Origin: Pimelobacter sp.
GTDB lineage: Bacteria > Actinomycetota > Actinomycetes > Propionibacteriales > Nocardioidaceae
Assembly (NCBI GenBank): GCA_002698575.1
Contig: NZZG01000157.1
Location: 1-36,835, forward strand
Direction: 5' to 3'
Length of the DNA: 36,835 nt
Shown here: positions 17,079-24,166 of the stretch, in pieces
Layout: each line of letters opens with the position of its first letter
Numbering within the stretch: the stretch's first letter is position 1
Notes under the pieces: generated by a model
What the model saw: the letters and a program-made list of their open reading frames with translations, nothing else
What the model was told of the DNA's origin: nothing
Databases searched by the model: none
Position numbers and translations under genes: made by a program

Positions 17079-17908
17079 AGGCTCGCGGCGAGCTCGCGGC
17101 GCGCGGCCACGCTCGCCACCTGCTCGTGCAGCCGACCGACGAGTGCGGTGAGGCCGACGCCGATCACCGCCCACAGGGCCACCAGCGTGGTGAGCGAGGC
17201 GCGACGGAAGAACCACAGCTCGTCGGCCGGGAAGTCGCCCACCTCGTTGACGGTCGGCATCAGCTCGCCGGCCAGGACCATGACGGCGACGTAGCCGACG
17301 GCGGCGATGGTCACGGCCTCGAAGGCGCCCAGCCTCTCCCACAGCCGGGTCGCCACGACGACGGCGGCGACCCCGACGACGAGGGAGATCAGCAGGAAGA
17401 CGAAGTAGTAGCCGGTGCGTGCGCCGATCGTCTCGCCGCTCCCGACGGCCGGTGGGGTCGCGGGGTACTTGAGGAACGGCGCCAGTGCCACGGCCGTGAA
17501 GCCGACCAGGGCGACCACCGCCGTGGACTGGCGCGGTGTCAGCCGGCCCAGCCGTCCCACCGTGGCGGCGGCGACCAGGGCGACGAGGCCGCCCAGCGCG
17601 ACGCCGACGGCGAGGGTGCCGGTGGCCAGGCCCCAGGTGCGCTGGGTGGTCCGGGACACCGACGCGCCCCCGTCACCAGCACCGTCGCCGGCACCGTCAC
17701 CAGTGCTGTCGCCGTGGCTGTGCGGCGCAGTGCCCGCCGCGTGGCTGTGGTCCGTGGGCTCGGTGGCCGCGGCCGCGGAGCCGGACTCCTCGAGGGCGAT
17801 GGCCCGCTCGACGTGGGGCTCACCGACCATGTAGGCGACGGCGAACGCGGCGATGCCGGCCAGGAGTCCGACGAGCAGGCCGCGGACCAGGAACGCGCGT
17901 GCGTTCAT
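17075..17908 (-). CDS. cbtA: CbtA-family cobalt transporter subunit
   Basis: The 277-residue membrane protein has a first hydrophobic segment (about 7-27) with GLLAGIAAFAVAYMVGEP, a pattern typical of CbtA. Further hydrophobic segments lie at about 92-115, 125-145, 165-190, 195-215 and 235-255. The first loop is long and low in complexity, with histidines in DHSHAAGTAPHSHGDS (about 53-68) followed by GDGAGDGAGDGG. Histidine-rich loops suit metal capture, though this is inference. CbtA and CbtB are predicted, riboswitch-linked cobalt uptake proteins. The gene lies between cbtB and cobT, overlapping cobT by four bases. Confidence 0.85.
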   Translation of the reverse strand: MNARAFLVRGLLVGLLAGIAAFAVAYMVGEPHVERAIALEESGSAAAATEPTDHSHAAGTAPHSHGDSTGDGAGDGAGDGGASVSRTTQRTWGLATGTLAVGVALGGLVALVAAATVGRLGRLTPRQSTAVVALVGFTAVALAPFLKYPATPPAVGSGETIGARTGYYFVFLLISLVVGVAAVVVATRLWERLGAFEAVTIAAVGYVAVMVLAGELMPTVNEVGDFPADELWFFRRASLTTLVALWAVIGVGLTALVGRLHEQVASVAARRELAASL

Positions 17909-17926
17909 CTCGGGTGTCCCCGCGAC

Positions 17927-18142
17927 TCAGTGGCAGGGGAAGCCGAGGAGGTGGCGTCCGTCGTGGACCCACTCGTGGATGGCGGTGCCCGCCGGGAGCG
18001 AGACCGCGCCCTGGTCGGTGGTGACGAAGAAGATCACGACCAGGCCGAGCAGACCGAAGAAGAGCGCCCACGGGGCGAGCTCGCGCAGCGGGATGGTCGG
18101 GATCGCGACCTCGGAGACGGGTGCAGCGGTCGACTGAGACAT
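17927..18142 (-). CDS. cbtB: CbtB cobalt transporter small subunit
   Basis: The 71-residue protein has one transmembrane segment (about 26-42, WALFFGLLGLVVIFFVT). Its C-terminal tail is HEWVHDGRHLLGFPCH, with histidines and a cysteine at the very end. This single-span protein with a terminal His-x3-His...GFPCH signature is CbtB, the usual partner of CbtA in cobalt uptake. It is the first gene after a cobalamin riboswitch on the minus strand, with cbtA 18 bases downstream. The ATG at 18142 follows a GAGGA Shine-Dalgarno sequence. Confidence 0.9.
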   Translation of the reverse strand: MSQSTAAPVSEVAIPTIPLRELAPWALFFGLLGLVVIFFVTTDQGAVSLPAGTAIHEWVHDGRHLLGFPCH

Positions 18143-18184
18143 GTGTCCTCCTCAGGGATGAATGCGTCCCTGTTGTGAATGGGG

Positions 18185-18280
18185 TGGATGACGGACCTTC
18201 GGGTCTGACTTCACCGCCTGGAGGCGATGTCACAGTAGCGCGACTGTGCCGGATTCACACCGGCTTCCTCGTGCCCGCAG
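18185..18280 (-). ncRNA. Cobalamin riboswitch upstream of cbtBA
   Basis: Read on the minus strand the leader has GAGGAAGCCGGTGTGAATCC, then CGGCACAGTCGCGCTACTGTGA and the later GAAGTCAGACCCGAAG. These are the standard conserved blocks of the AdoCbl riboswitch. A TAGGCT hexamer (18285-18290) lies just upstream as a likely -10. It would shut down cobalt uptake and cobT-cobD when B12 is abundant. Confidence 0.92.
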
Positions 18281-18336
18281 ACGCAGCCTAGGGCATGGAT
18301 CGCCCGCTGCTGCGGCGGTCCCGGCATCGCGGACCC

Positions 18337-18969
18337 TCACCGACGCGGAGCCGCGTCGAAGACGCAGTCGCCGCACACGCCGGCGCCCGGCACGAGGTAG
18401 AACAGGCAGCAGGTACGTCGTCGAGCGCGGCTGCCGACGGACTCGTCGAGCTCTCCGGCGTACGGCGCGCGGGCGAGCAGGTCGGCGACGAGCCGCTGGG
18501 CAGCGGGCAGGTCGTGCACCCGCGGCACGGCGTGCAGGCTGGCGGCGACGTTGCCCCACAGCAGGCGGGGCGACAGGTCGAGGCTCTCGACCACGGGCCG
18601 CAGCACCCGTTGGACCGCTGCGTCCACCTCCTCGAGCCTCGGATCCAGGAAACCCCGTGGTTGAGCCAGTCCCAGGACCAGGGACCCCTCGTCGTCGGCG
18701 CCGACCAGGTGCTCGACGTCGACCAGCACACCGTCGCGCGCGACGCTGACGACCGTCGCCGACCACAGTCGCGAGGCGAGCCCCATCACCACCGCGGACC
18801 GGCCCACGCGCCGCGGTGCTCCGCCCAGGCGCGTGCAGATGCGCTCGGCGAGGCCCCCGGCCACCAGGTCGGGCAGCGGCACGAAGCCGGCACCGGGCGC
18901 GAGGTCCACGGGCCACACGTCGCTGCGCGTCAGGGCGTCGACCACCTGACCGGGCTCGGCGGGCTGCAT
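18337..18969 (-). CDS. FhuF-like [2Fe-2S] protein in a B12 operon
   Basis: The 210-residue protein ends with four cysteines spaced C187-C188-x10-C199-x2-C202. This is the signature of FhuF-type ferric-siderophore reductases, which use it to bind an unusual [2Fe-2S] cluster. The N-terminal 180 residues are consistent with the FhuF fold, but no other motif is diagnostic. FhuF reduces Fe(III) chelates in the cytoplasm. Here the gene follows cobC, 13 bases downstream, at the end of the riboswitch-controlled chelatase-cobO-cobB-cobC operon and has no siderophore genes nearby. A role as electron donor for cobalt reduction before adenosylation is an attractive inference. ATG 18969 follows GGAG; a GTG at 18972 is also possible. 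Confidence 0.75.
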   Translation of the reverse strand: MQPAEPGQVVDALTRSDVWPVDLAPGAGFVPLPDLVAGGLAERICTRLGGAPRRVGRSAVVMGLASRLWSATVVSVARDGVLVDVEHLVGADDEGSLVLGLAQPRGFLDPRLEEVDAAVQRVLRPVVESLDLSPRLLWGNVAASLHAVPRVHDLPAAQRLVADLLARAPYAGELDESVGSRARRRTCCLFYLVPGAGVCGDCVFDAAPRR

Positions 18970-18982
18970 CACGCGCGCTCCA

Positions 18983-20029
18983 TCACGCGCGCGCCAGGAC
19001 GTCACCGAGGGCCGACACCAGCCGGGCGGTGACCTCGGGGGGTCGCACGGCGATGCGCACCCACTCCGGCCCGAGACCGGGGAAGGTGTCGGCCCGCCGT
19101 ACGGCGACCCCGGCCTCACGCAGCGCCGGGTGGACGCCGACCCCCACCCGGGCCAGCACGAACGACGTCGTCGACGCCAGGACCTCGACACCGAGGCTCC
19201 GCAGGCCGGCCTCCAGGTCGGCGCGCCAGCACGCGATCTGCAGCGCGCGACGTCGCGACTCCTCGCGTGCCTCGTCGGTCGAGCAGACGAGCATCGCGGC
19301 CACGGCCGGCGAGGAGACCGACCACGGCACCTGGAGCGCCCGCAGGGCGGCCACCGTGGAGGGCTCGCCCACCAGGTAGCCGGCCCTGATGCCCGGGATG
19401 GACCAGTGCTTGGTGAGGCTGCGGATCACGACGAGACCGGGCAGCGCCTCGCCGGCCAGGGTCTCGGGCTCGTCCGGCACGGAGTCCATGAAGGCCTCGT
19501 CGACGACGACCGTGCGTCCGGGGCGGAGCAGGGACCGGACCGCTGCAGCCGGGTGCAGCACGCCGGTCGGGTTGGTGGGGTTGCCCAGCACCACCAGGTC
19601 GCTGTCCTGCGGCACCAGCGCGGGGTCGAGGCGGAACGGGTGCCCCAGCACGACCTCGTGCACTTGGTGCCCGGCCTGGCGCAGCGCCGCGTGCGGCTCG
19701 GTGAACTGGGGGTGCACCACGACCGGTCGTCGCCAGGGCCGCGAGCGCGCCAGGAGTGAGAAGGCCTCGGCCGCTCCCGCGGTGGCGAGCACCTGCTCCG
19801 GTTCGCGCCGGTGGTGGCGGGCGATCGCCGCCTCGGCCGCGCTCACCGACGGGTAGGCCGAGGCCGCGTCGAGCCCGGCCAGCAGGGCGGCCTCCAGCCA
19901 CGGCGGCCGGGGCCCGGCGTACACGTTGACGGCGAGGTCGAGCAGGCCGTCGCCGACCTCGACGTCGCCGTGGTGCCGCAGCGGGTCGAGCACCTCTGTC
20001 GTCGGTTCCGCCTCAACCACGCGGCGCAC
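18983..20029 (-). CDS. cobC: CobC-like PLP-dependent aminotransferase-fold enzyme
   Basis: The 348-residue protein is a fold-type I PLP enzyme of the Rv2231c/CobC group, related to histidinol-phosphate aminotransferase. Landmarks are VLATAGAAEAFSLL, GNPTNPTGVL (149-158), VVDEAFMDS (175-183) and the PLP lysine K207 in IRSLTKHWSIPGIRAGY. Family members such as Salmonella CobD decarboxylate L-threonine-O-3-phosphate to aminopropanol phosphate for the nucleotide loop. The GTG at 20029 has no clear Shine-Dalgarno sequence and overlaps the cobB end by 17 bases; GTG 20020 is an alternative. In the naming used here CobC is this PLP enzyme, not the alpha-ribazole phosphatase. Confidence 0.85.
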   Translation of the reverse strand: MRRVVEAEPTTEVLDPLRHHGDVEVGDGLLDLAVNVYAGPRPPWLEAALLAGLDAASAYPSVSAAEAAIARHHRREPEQVLATAGAAEAFSLLARSRPWRRPVVVHPQFTEPHAALRQAGHQVHEVVLGHPFRLDPALVPQDSDLVVLGNPTNPTGVLHPAAAVRSLLRPGRTVVVDEAFMDSVPDEPETLAGEALPGLVVIRSLTKHWSIPGIRAGYLVGEPSTVAALRALQVPWSVSSPAVAAMLVCSTDEAREESRRRALQIACWRADLEAGLRSLGVEVLASTTSFVLARVGVGVHPALREAGVAVRRADTFPGLGPEWVRIAVRPPEVTARLVSALGDVLARA

Positions 20030-21365
20030 CCCGAGTGACGCAGGCCTCGGCGAAACGCTGCGCCAGCCGCGGATGGCCGGCCCAGTGGGTGTGCAGGTAG
20101 GAGGCGTGCAGGGTGGGGGAGGCGAAGCCGACCGCGGCGCCGTCGATGCGCCACGCCGGTGACGGGCCCGCCTCCGGGGCCACGCGGGTGCGGTGGAACT
20201 CGTGCCCGGTGACCCGTTCGCCGGCCCGGGTGATCACCGAGTCGACGAGTGCCTCGGCCTCGGGGTAGCGCAGCGTCAGCCCCTCGCTCATGGCCGCCGC
20301 TGCGGTGACCGGCAGCGCACCGACCATCGGAGCCCCGTCGAGGGTGTCGCACAGGTAGAGCAGACCCGCACACTCCGCCACGGTCGGTACGCCGTCGCCG
20401 ACGGCCGTCGCGAGCTCGCGGCGCAGCGGCTCGTTGCCGGTGAGCGCGGCCGCGTGCACCTCGGGGAACCCGCCACCGAGGTAGAGACCCGTGGTGCCGC
20501 TCGGCAGTGCCCCGTCGTGCAGCGGGTCGAAGGCCACGACGTCGCAGCCGGCCGCCCGCAGCAGCTCCTCGGTCTCGGTGTAGCGGAAGGTGAAGGCACG
20601 CCCGCCGGCCATCGCGACCACCGGCCGGCCGCAGACCGGGTCCACCTCGGCCGCCGGGTCCCAGGCCGACCCGGCGAGGTCGGGTGCGCTCGCGGCCAGG
20701 GCGAGGACGGCGTCCAGGTCGACGTGGGTGCTCACCTGCTCGGCGAGCCGGTCCAGGGCCGCCGCGGAGAGCTCCCGCTCGGCGGCCGGCACCAGGCCGA
20801 GGTGCCGCGACGGCGCCGAGATCCGGTCGTCGCGGGGGATCGCCCCCAGCACGGGCAGGGAGATGGAGGAGCGGACCTCGTCGGCATGTCTCACCGACCC
20901 GGCCTGGTTGAGGATCACACCCACGACCTCGATCGACGGGTCCCACGTCGCCATGCCGTGCACGAGGGCCCCGATCGAGCGCGAGGAGCGGGCGATGTCG
21001 ACGACCAGGACCACCGGCGTGCGCGTCAGGGCGGCGACGTGGGCGGTCGAGGAGAAGCCCGCGCCGCCGACCCGCCCGTCGTACAGGCCCATCACGCCCT
21101 CGACGATCGCGACGTCGGCGCCGGCCGCGCCGTGCCGCAGCAGAGGCACGACGCGCTCCTCGCCGACGAGGTGGGGGTCCAGGTTGCGACCGGGTCGCCC
21201 GCAGGCGAGGGCGTGGTAGCCGGGGTCGATGTAGTCGGGGCCGACCTTGTGGCCGCTGACCTCCAGCCCGCGGCGGGTGAGGGCCGCCATCAGTCCCGTG
21301 GCCACCGTGGTCTTGCCCTGGCCGGTGGCCGGAGCCGCGATCACCAGGCGGGCCGGGGCGCTCAC
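20013..21365 (-). CDS. cobB: Cobyrinate/hydrogenobyrinate a,c-diamide synthase CobB
   Basis: CobB amidates the a and c side chains of hydrogenobyrinic acid with glutamine and ATP, the step before cobalt insertion in the aerobic route. The 450-residue protein has APATGQGKTTVATGLMAAL (11-29), a P-loop-like start. It continues with KVGPDYIDPGYH (40-51) and EGVMGLYDGR (89-98). The C-terminal amidotransferase domain has LYLGGGFPEVHA and nucleophile Cys332 in VAECAGLLYL. The start is GTG 21365 in a GTGA overlap with the cobO stop, giving normal length; the open frame upstream is a shadow within cobO. Confidence 0.94.
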   Translation of the reverse strand: MSAPARLVIAAPATGQGKTTVATGLMAALTRRGLEVSGHKVGPDYIDPGYHALACGRPGRNLDPHLVGEERVVPLLRHGAAGADVAIVEGVMGLYDGRVGGAGFSSTAHVAALTRTPVVLVVDIARSSRSIGALVHGMATWDPSIEVVGVILNQAGSVRHADEVRSSISLPVLGAIPRDDRISAPSRHLGLVPAAERELSAAALDRLAEQVSTHVDLDAVLALAASAPDLAGSAWDPAAEVDPVCGRPVVAMAGGRAFTFRYTETEELLRAAGCDVVAFDPLHDGALPSGTTGLYLGGGFPEVHAAALTGNEPLRRELATAVGDGVPTVAECAGLLYLCDTLDGAPMVGALPVTAAAAMSEGLTLRYPEAEALVDSVITRAGERVTGHEFHRTRVAPEAGPSPAWRIDGAAVGFASPTLHASYLHTHWAGHPRLAQRFAEACVTRGAPRG

Positions 21366-21976
21366 CACTCGATGCCTCGCTGACCCTTCTGGCCGCGGTC
21401 CATCTGGTGCTTGACCTTGGTCATCTCGGTGACCAGGTCGGCTGCCTCCACCAGGGCGGGGTGGGCGCGACGTCCGGTGACGACGACGTACTGACGCCCG
21501 GGCCGCTCGCGCAGGGTCTCGACGACGTCGTCGACGTCGACCCAGCCCCACTGCAGGGGGTAGGTGAACTCGTCGAGCACGTAGAGGTCGTGGCGCTCCT
21601 CGGCGATCCGGCGCTTGACCTCGGCCCACCCCTCGGCGGCGTCGCGGGCGTGGTCGGCCTCCGCGCCGGCCTTGCGCGACCACGACCAGCCGGCCCCCAT
21701 CTTGTGCCACTCCACCGGCCCGCCCTCGCCGGTCTGCTGGTGCAGCTCGCCGAGCCGCTCGAGCACGGTCTGCTCGCCGATGCGCCACTTGGCGGACTTC
21801 ACGAACTGGAAGACGCCCACGTCCCAGCCCTGGTTCCACGCGCGGATCGCCAGCCCGAACGCGGCCGTCGACTTCCCCTTGCCGTCTCCGGTGTTGACCA
21901 TCAGCAGCGGCAGGCTGCGCCGCTGGGCGGTGGTGAGCCCGTCGTCGGGCACGGTCTCCGGCTTGCCCTGGGGCAT
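21362..21976 (-). CDS. cobO: Corrinoid adenosyltransferase CobO
   Basis: CobO transfers the 5'-deoxyadenosyl group of ATP to Co(I) corrinoids. The 204-residue protein has the family P-loop NTGDGKGKSTAAFG (28-41). It also has VGVFQFVKSAKW, VLDEFTYPLQWGWVD and the C-terminal GRRAHPALVEAADLVTEM, all typical of the CobA/CobO/BtuR type. Reduction of Co(II) to Co(I) needs an electron donor; the FhuF-like protein of the same operon is a candidate. ATG 21976 overlaps the stop of the chelatase gene by one base (TGATG), and its stop overlaps cobB. Confidence 0.95.
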   Translation of the reverse strand: MPQGKPETVPDDGLTTAQRRSLPLLMVNTGDGKGKSTAAFGLAIRAWNQGWDVGVFQFVKSAKWRIGEQTVLERLGELHQQTGEGGPVEWHKMGAGWSWSRKAGAEADHARDAAEGWAEVKRRIAEERHDLYVLDEFTYPLQWGWVDVDDVVETLRERPGRQYVVVTGRRAHPALVEAADLVTEMTKVKHQMDRGQKGQRGIEW

Positions 21977-23970
21977 CAGGCCACCCGCCCGTCCGTGGCC
22001 GCTCGCGTGGCGGTGGCCGAGGTGACCGCGCCGGTCAGGTCCGCTGCGCTGACCTGACCCACCGGCACGTGCTCGGCCTGCAGGTGCCGGGCGAGCGTCG
22101 CGGCGAGACCCAGCCGCATCGCGCCGGCCTCGCAGTCGATCACGAGCGACGACACGTGCGCCGCCGCGAGCAGACCGGCCGCCTGCTGCGAACGCCGTAC
22201 GGCGTCGGGACCGCTGGTGGCGCGGCCGTCGGTGACCACCACCAGCAGCGGGCGCCGGCGCGGGTCGCGGATCCGCTCGAGGCCGAGCACCCGCCCGGCC
22301 TCCAGCAGTCCTTCGGCCAGCGGGGTGCGCCCGCCCGCAGGCAGGTCGTCGAGCCGCCGTGCGGCGATGTCGACGGAGCCCGTGGGCGGCAGCGCCAGGT
22401 CGGCCCCGGCCCCCCGGAAGGTGACCAGCCCGACCTTGTCGCGGCGCTGGTAGGCGTCCAGGAGCAGGCTGAGGATGGCGGTCTTGACCTGCTCCATCCG
22501 CCGACGCGCGGCCATGGAGCCGGAGGCGTCCACGCAGAACAGCACCAGGTTGGACTCCTGCCCCTCACGGGTCGCGACGCGCAGGTCGCCGCCGCGGAAC
22601 AGCAGCGGTCCGTCGGTGCGGCCCCGCGCCCGCTGGTGCGGCGCGGCGGCGCGGACCGTCTCCAGGAGGTGGATCGCGCCGCGGCTGCCCGGCGCGGCCC
22701 CGACCCGGCGCCCGGAGTCGGTCAGCGCCCGGCTGCGGCGACCCGCCTCCCCGGCGCCGGTGCCGGCGACGGTGAACAGCCGGGCGCGGTACGGCGTGCC
22801 CGCGGCGACAGCGCGGTCACCAGCCTCACCAGCCTCACCAGGGTTACCAGGGTCACCGGGGCCGCCGGAGTCACCAGGGTCGCCGGGGTCGGTCGCATGC
22901 TCGGGCGGCGCCGCACCAGCCTCCCCGTCGGGGCCGCCGCCGGGATCCGGGTCCGGGTCGTCGTCACCGAGCACCTCGTCCAGCAGGTCCTCGTCGAGCC
23001 CGGGAGCGTCGAAGGGGTTGCGCCGCCGCCGGTGCGGCAACGACAGCCGGGCCGCGGCGCGGACGTCGTCGAGACCGACCTCGTCGCGGCCGTGCCACGC
23101 GGCGTGGGCCACCGCGGTGCGAGCGGTGACGATGTCGGCGCGCATCCCGTCGACGTCGAAGGCGGCACACAGCTCGGCGATCCGCAGCAGCATGTCGTCG
23201 CCGAGCACGACCTGACCGACCCGGGACTGCGCGGCCAGGATCCGTGCGGTGAGCTCGGCCTCCTGGGCGGCGTAGGACGCGCCGAACGCGACCGGGTCGG
23301 CATCGAAGGCCATCCGGCGCCGGACGACCTCGACCCGGAGCGCCGGGTCCCGGGGGGCGGCGACCTCGACGGTCAGGCCGAAGCGGTCGAGCAGCTGGGG
23401 ACGCAGCTCGCCCTCCTCGGGATTCATCGTCCCGACCAGCACGAAGCGCGCTGCGTGCGAGACCGACACCCCGTCGCGCTCGACCGTCGAGCGGCCCATC
23501 GCCGAGGCGTCGAGCAGCAGGTCGACGAGGTGGTCGTGCAGCAGGTTGACCTCGTCGACGTACAGGATCCCGCGGTGCGCCTTGGCGAGCAGCCCGGGCT
23601 CGTAGTGCGTCTCGCCGGCGGACAGGGCGCGCTCGAGGTGCAGCGAGCCGAGCACCCGGTCCTCGGTGGCACCGACCGGCAGCTCGACGAGCCGCACCGC
23701 ACGCTCCTCGACCTCGGCGCCCGCGACCTCGCTCGGGTGGCGGTTGAACGCGTCGTCGGCGGCGACCTGGATCGGCGGCAGGACTCCGGCGAGGGCGCGC
23801 ACGATCGTCGACTTGGCGGTGCCCTTCTCGCCGCGCACCAGCACACCGCCGATCGCGGGCGAGATCGTCGTCAGCACCAGGGCCAACGACATGTCCCCGG
23901 CCTCGACGACCGCCGAGAACGGCAGGGTGGCGCCGGGAAAAGTGGTCGGGTGGTTCGGTGACGCTGGCAT
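21976..23970 (-). CDS. Fused ChlI-ChlD type (cobalto)chelatase subunit
   Basis: The 664-residue protein joins an AAA+ ATPase (about 10-315) to a von Willebrand factor A domain (about 470-664). The ATPase has Walker A GEKGTAKST (47-55), Walker B ILYVDEVNLL (135-144) and GTMNPEEGELRPQLLDRFGL (180-199). The VWA domain carries the MIDAS motif DASGS at 481-485. Between them is an acidic, Gly/Asp/Pro-rich linker (about 325-390). The order matches magnesium-chelatase subunits I and D. With CobN in the same locus and no CobS/CobT, it is most likely the motor for cobalt insertion. It is first in a riboswitch-controlled operon. ATG 23970 follows GGGAG; an in-frame ATG at 23994 is less likely. Confidence 0.9.
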   Translation of the reverse strand: MPASPNHPTTFPGATLPFSAVVEAGDMSLALVLTTISPAIGGVLVRGEKGTAKSTIVRALAGVLPPIQVAADDAFNRHPSEVAGAEVEERAVRLVELPVGATEDRVLGSLHLERALSAGETHYEPGLLAKAHRGILYVDEVNLLHDHLVDLLLDASAMGRSTVERDGVSVSHAARFVLVGTMNPEEGELRPQLLDRFGLTVEVAAPRDPALRVEVVRRRMAFDADPVAFGASYAAQEAELTARILAAQSRVGQVVLGDDMLLRIAELCAAFDVDGMRADIVTARTAVAHAAWHGRDEVGLDDVRAAARLSLPHRRRRNPFDAPGLDEDLLDEVLGDDDPDPDPGGGPDGEAGAAPPEHATDPGDPGDSGGPGDPGNPGEAGEAGDRAVAAGTPYRARLFTVAGTGAGEAGRRSRALTDSGRRVGAAPGSRGAIHLLETVRAAAPHQRARGRTDGPLLFRGGDLRVATREGQESNLVLFCVDASGSMAARRRMEQVKTAILSLLLDAYQRRDKVGLVTFRGAGADLALPPTGSVDIAARRLDDLPAGGRTPLAEGLLEAGRVLGLERIRDPRRRPLLVVVTDGRATSGPDAVRRSQQAAGLLAAAHVSSLVIDCEAGAMRLGLAATLARHLQAEHVPVGQVSAADLTGAVTSATATRAATDGRVA
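22818..22893 (-). repeat. Short tandem repeat encoding a Gly-Asp-Pro linker
   Basis: Units close to CACCAGGGT (plus strand) recur about eight times with small changes. On the coding strand they give runs such as DPGDPGDSGGPGDPGNPG and EAGEAGD. They form the flexible hinge between the AAA+ and VWA domains of the chelatase. Unit number is likely to vary between strains. Confidence 0.6.
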
Positions 23971-24007
23971 GTGAGGCTCCCGCTCGTCCGCCATCGGATG
24001 GATGAGC

Positions 24008-24140
24008 CGCGAGGCCGGTCTTCGGACTTCCCGGATCGACGTCCTGACGACGTCCGGGTCACCGCAGCGGGCCTGTGCCGGACTCTCACCGGCTTCCCAG
24101 ATTCTCCCGTCGGGCTGTCGACCCTCGGGGCACCTCGTGG
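24008..24140 (-). ncRNA. Cobalamin riboswitch upstream of the chelatase-cobO operon
   Basis: On the minus strand the leader has GGGAAGCCGGTGAGAGTCC, CGGCACAGGCCCGCTGCGGTGA and then GGGAAGTCCGAAGACCGGCC. These are standard AdoCbl-riboswitch blocks. It ends shortly before the chelatase Shine-Dalgarno sequence. A TATCGT hexamer (minus strand, 24149-24154) is a possible -10. It would control chelatase-cobO-cobB-cobC and the FhuF-like gene. Confidence 0.9.
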
Positions 24141-24166
24141 CGTCGACGACGATAGCGTCACCGCTC

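Noticed and set aside
15090..17294. A 734-residue plus-strand open frame across cobD, cobT and cbtA
   Set aside because: It is antisense to three genes with strong motifs and has no recognisable domain.
24002..24166. A longer N-terminus for the NUDIX-CobL protein
   Set aside because: The open frame upstream of 24167 crosses the cobalamin riboswitch of the opposite operon, and its translation lacks any domain.
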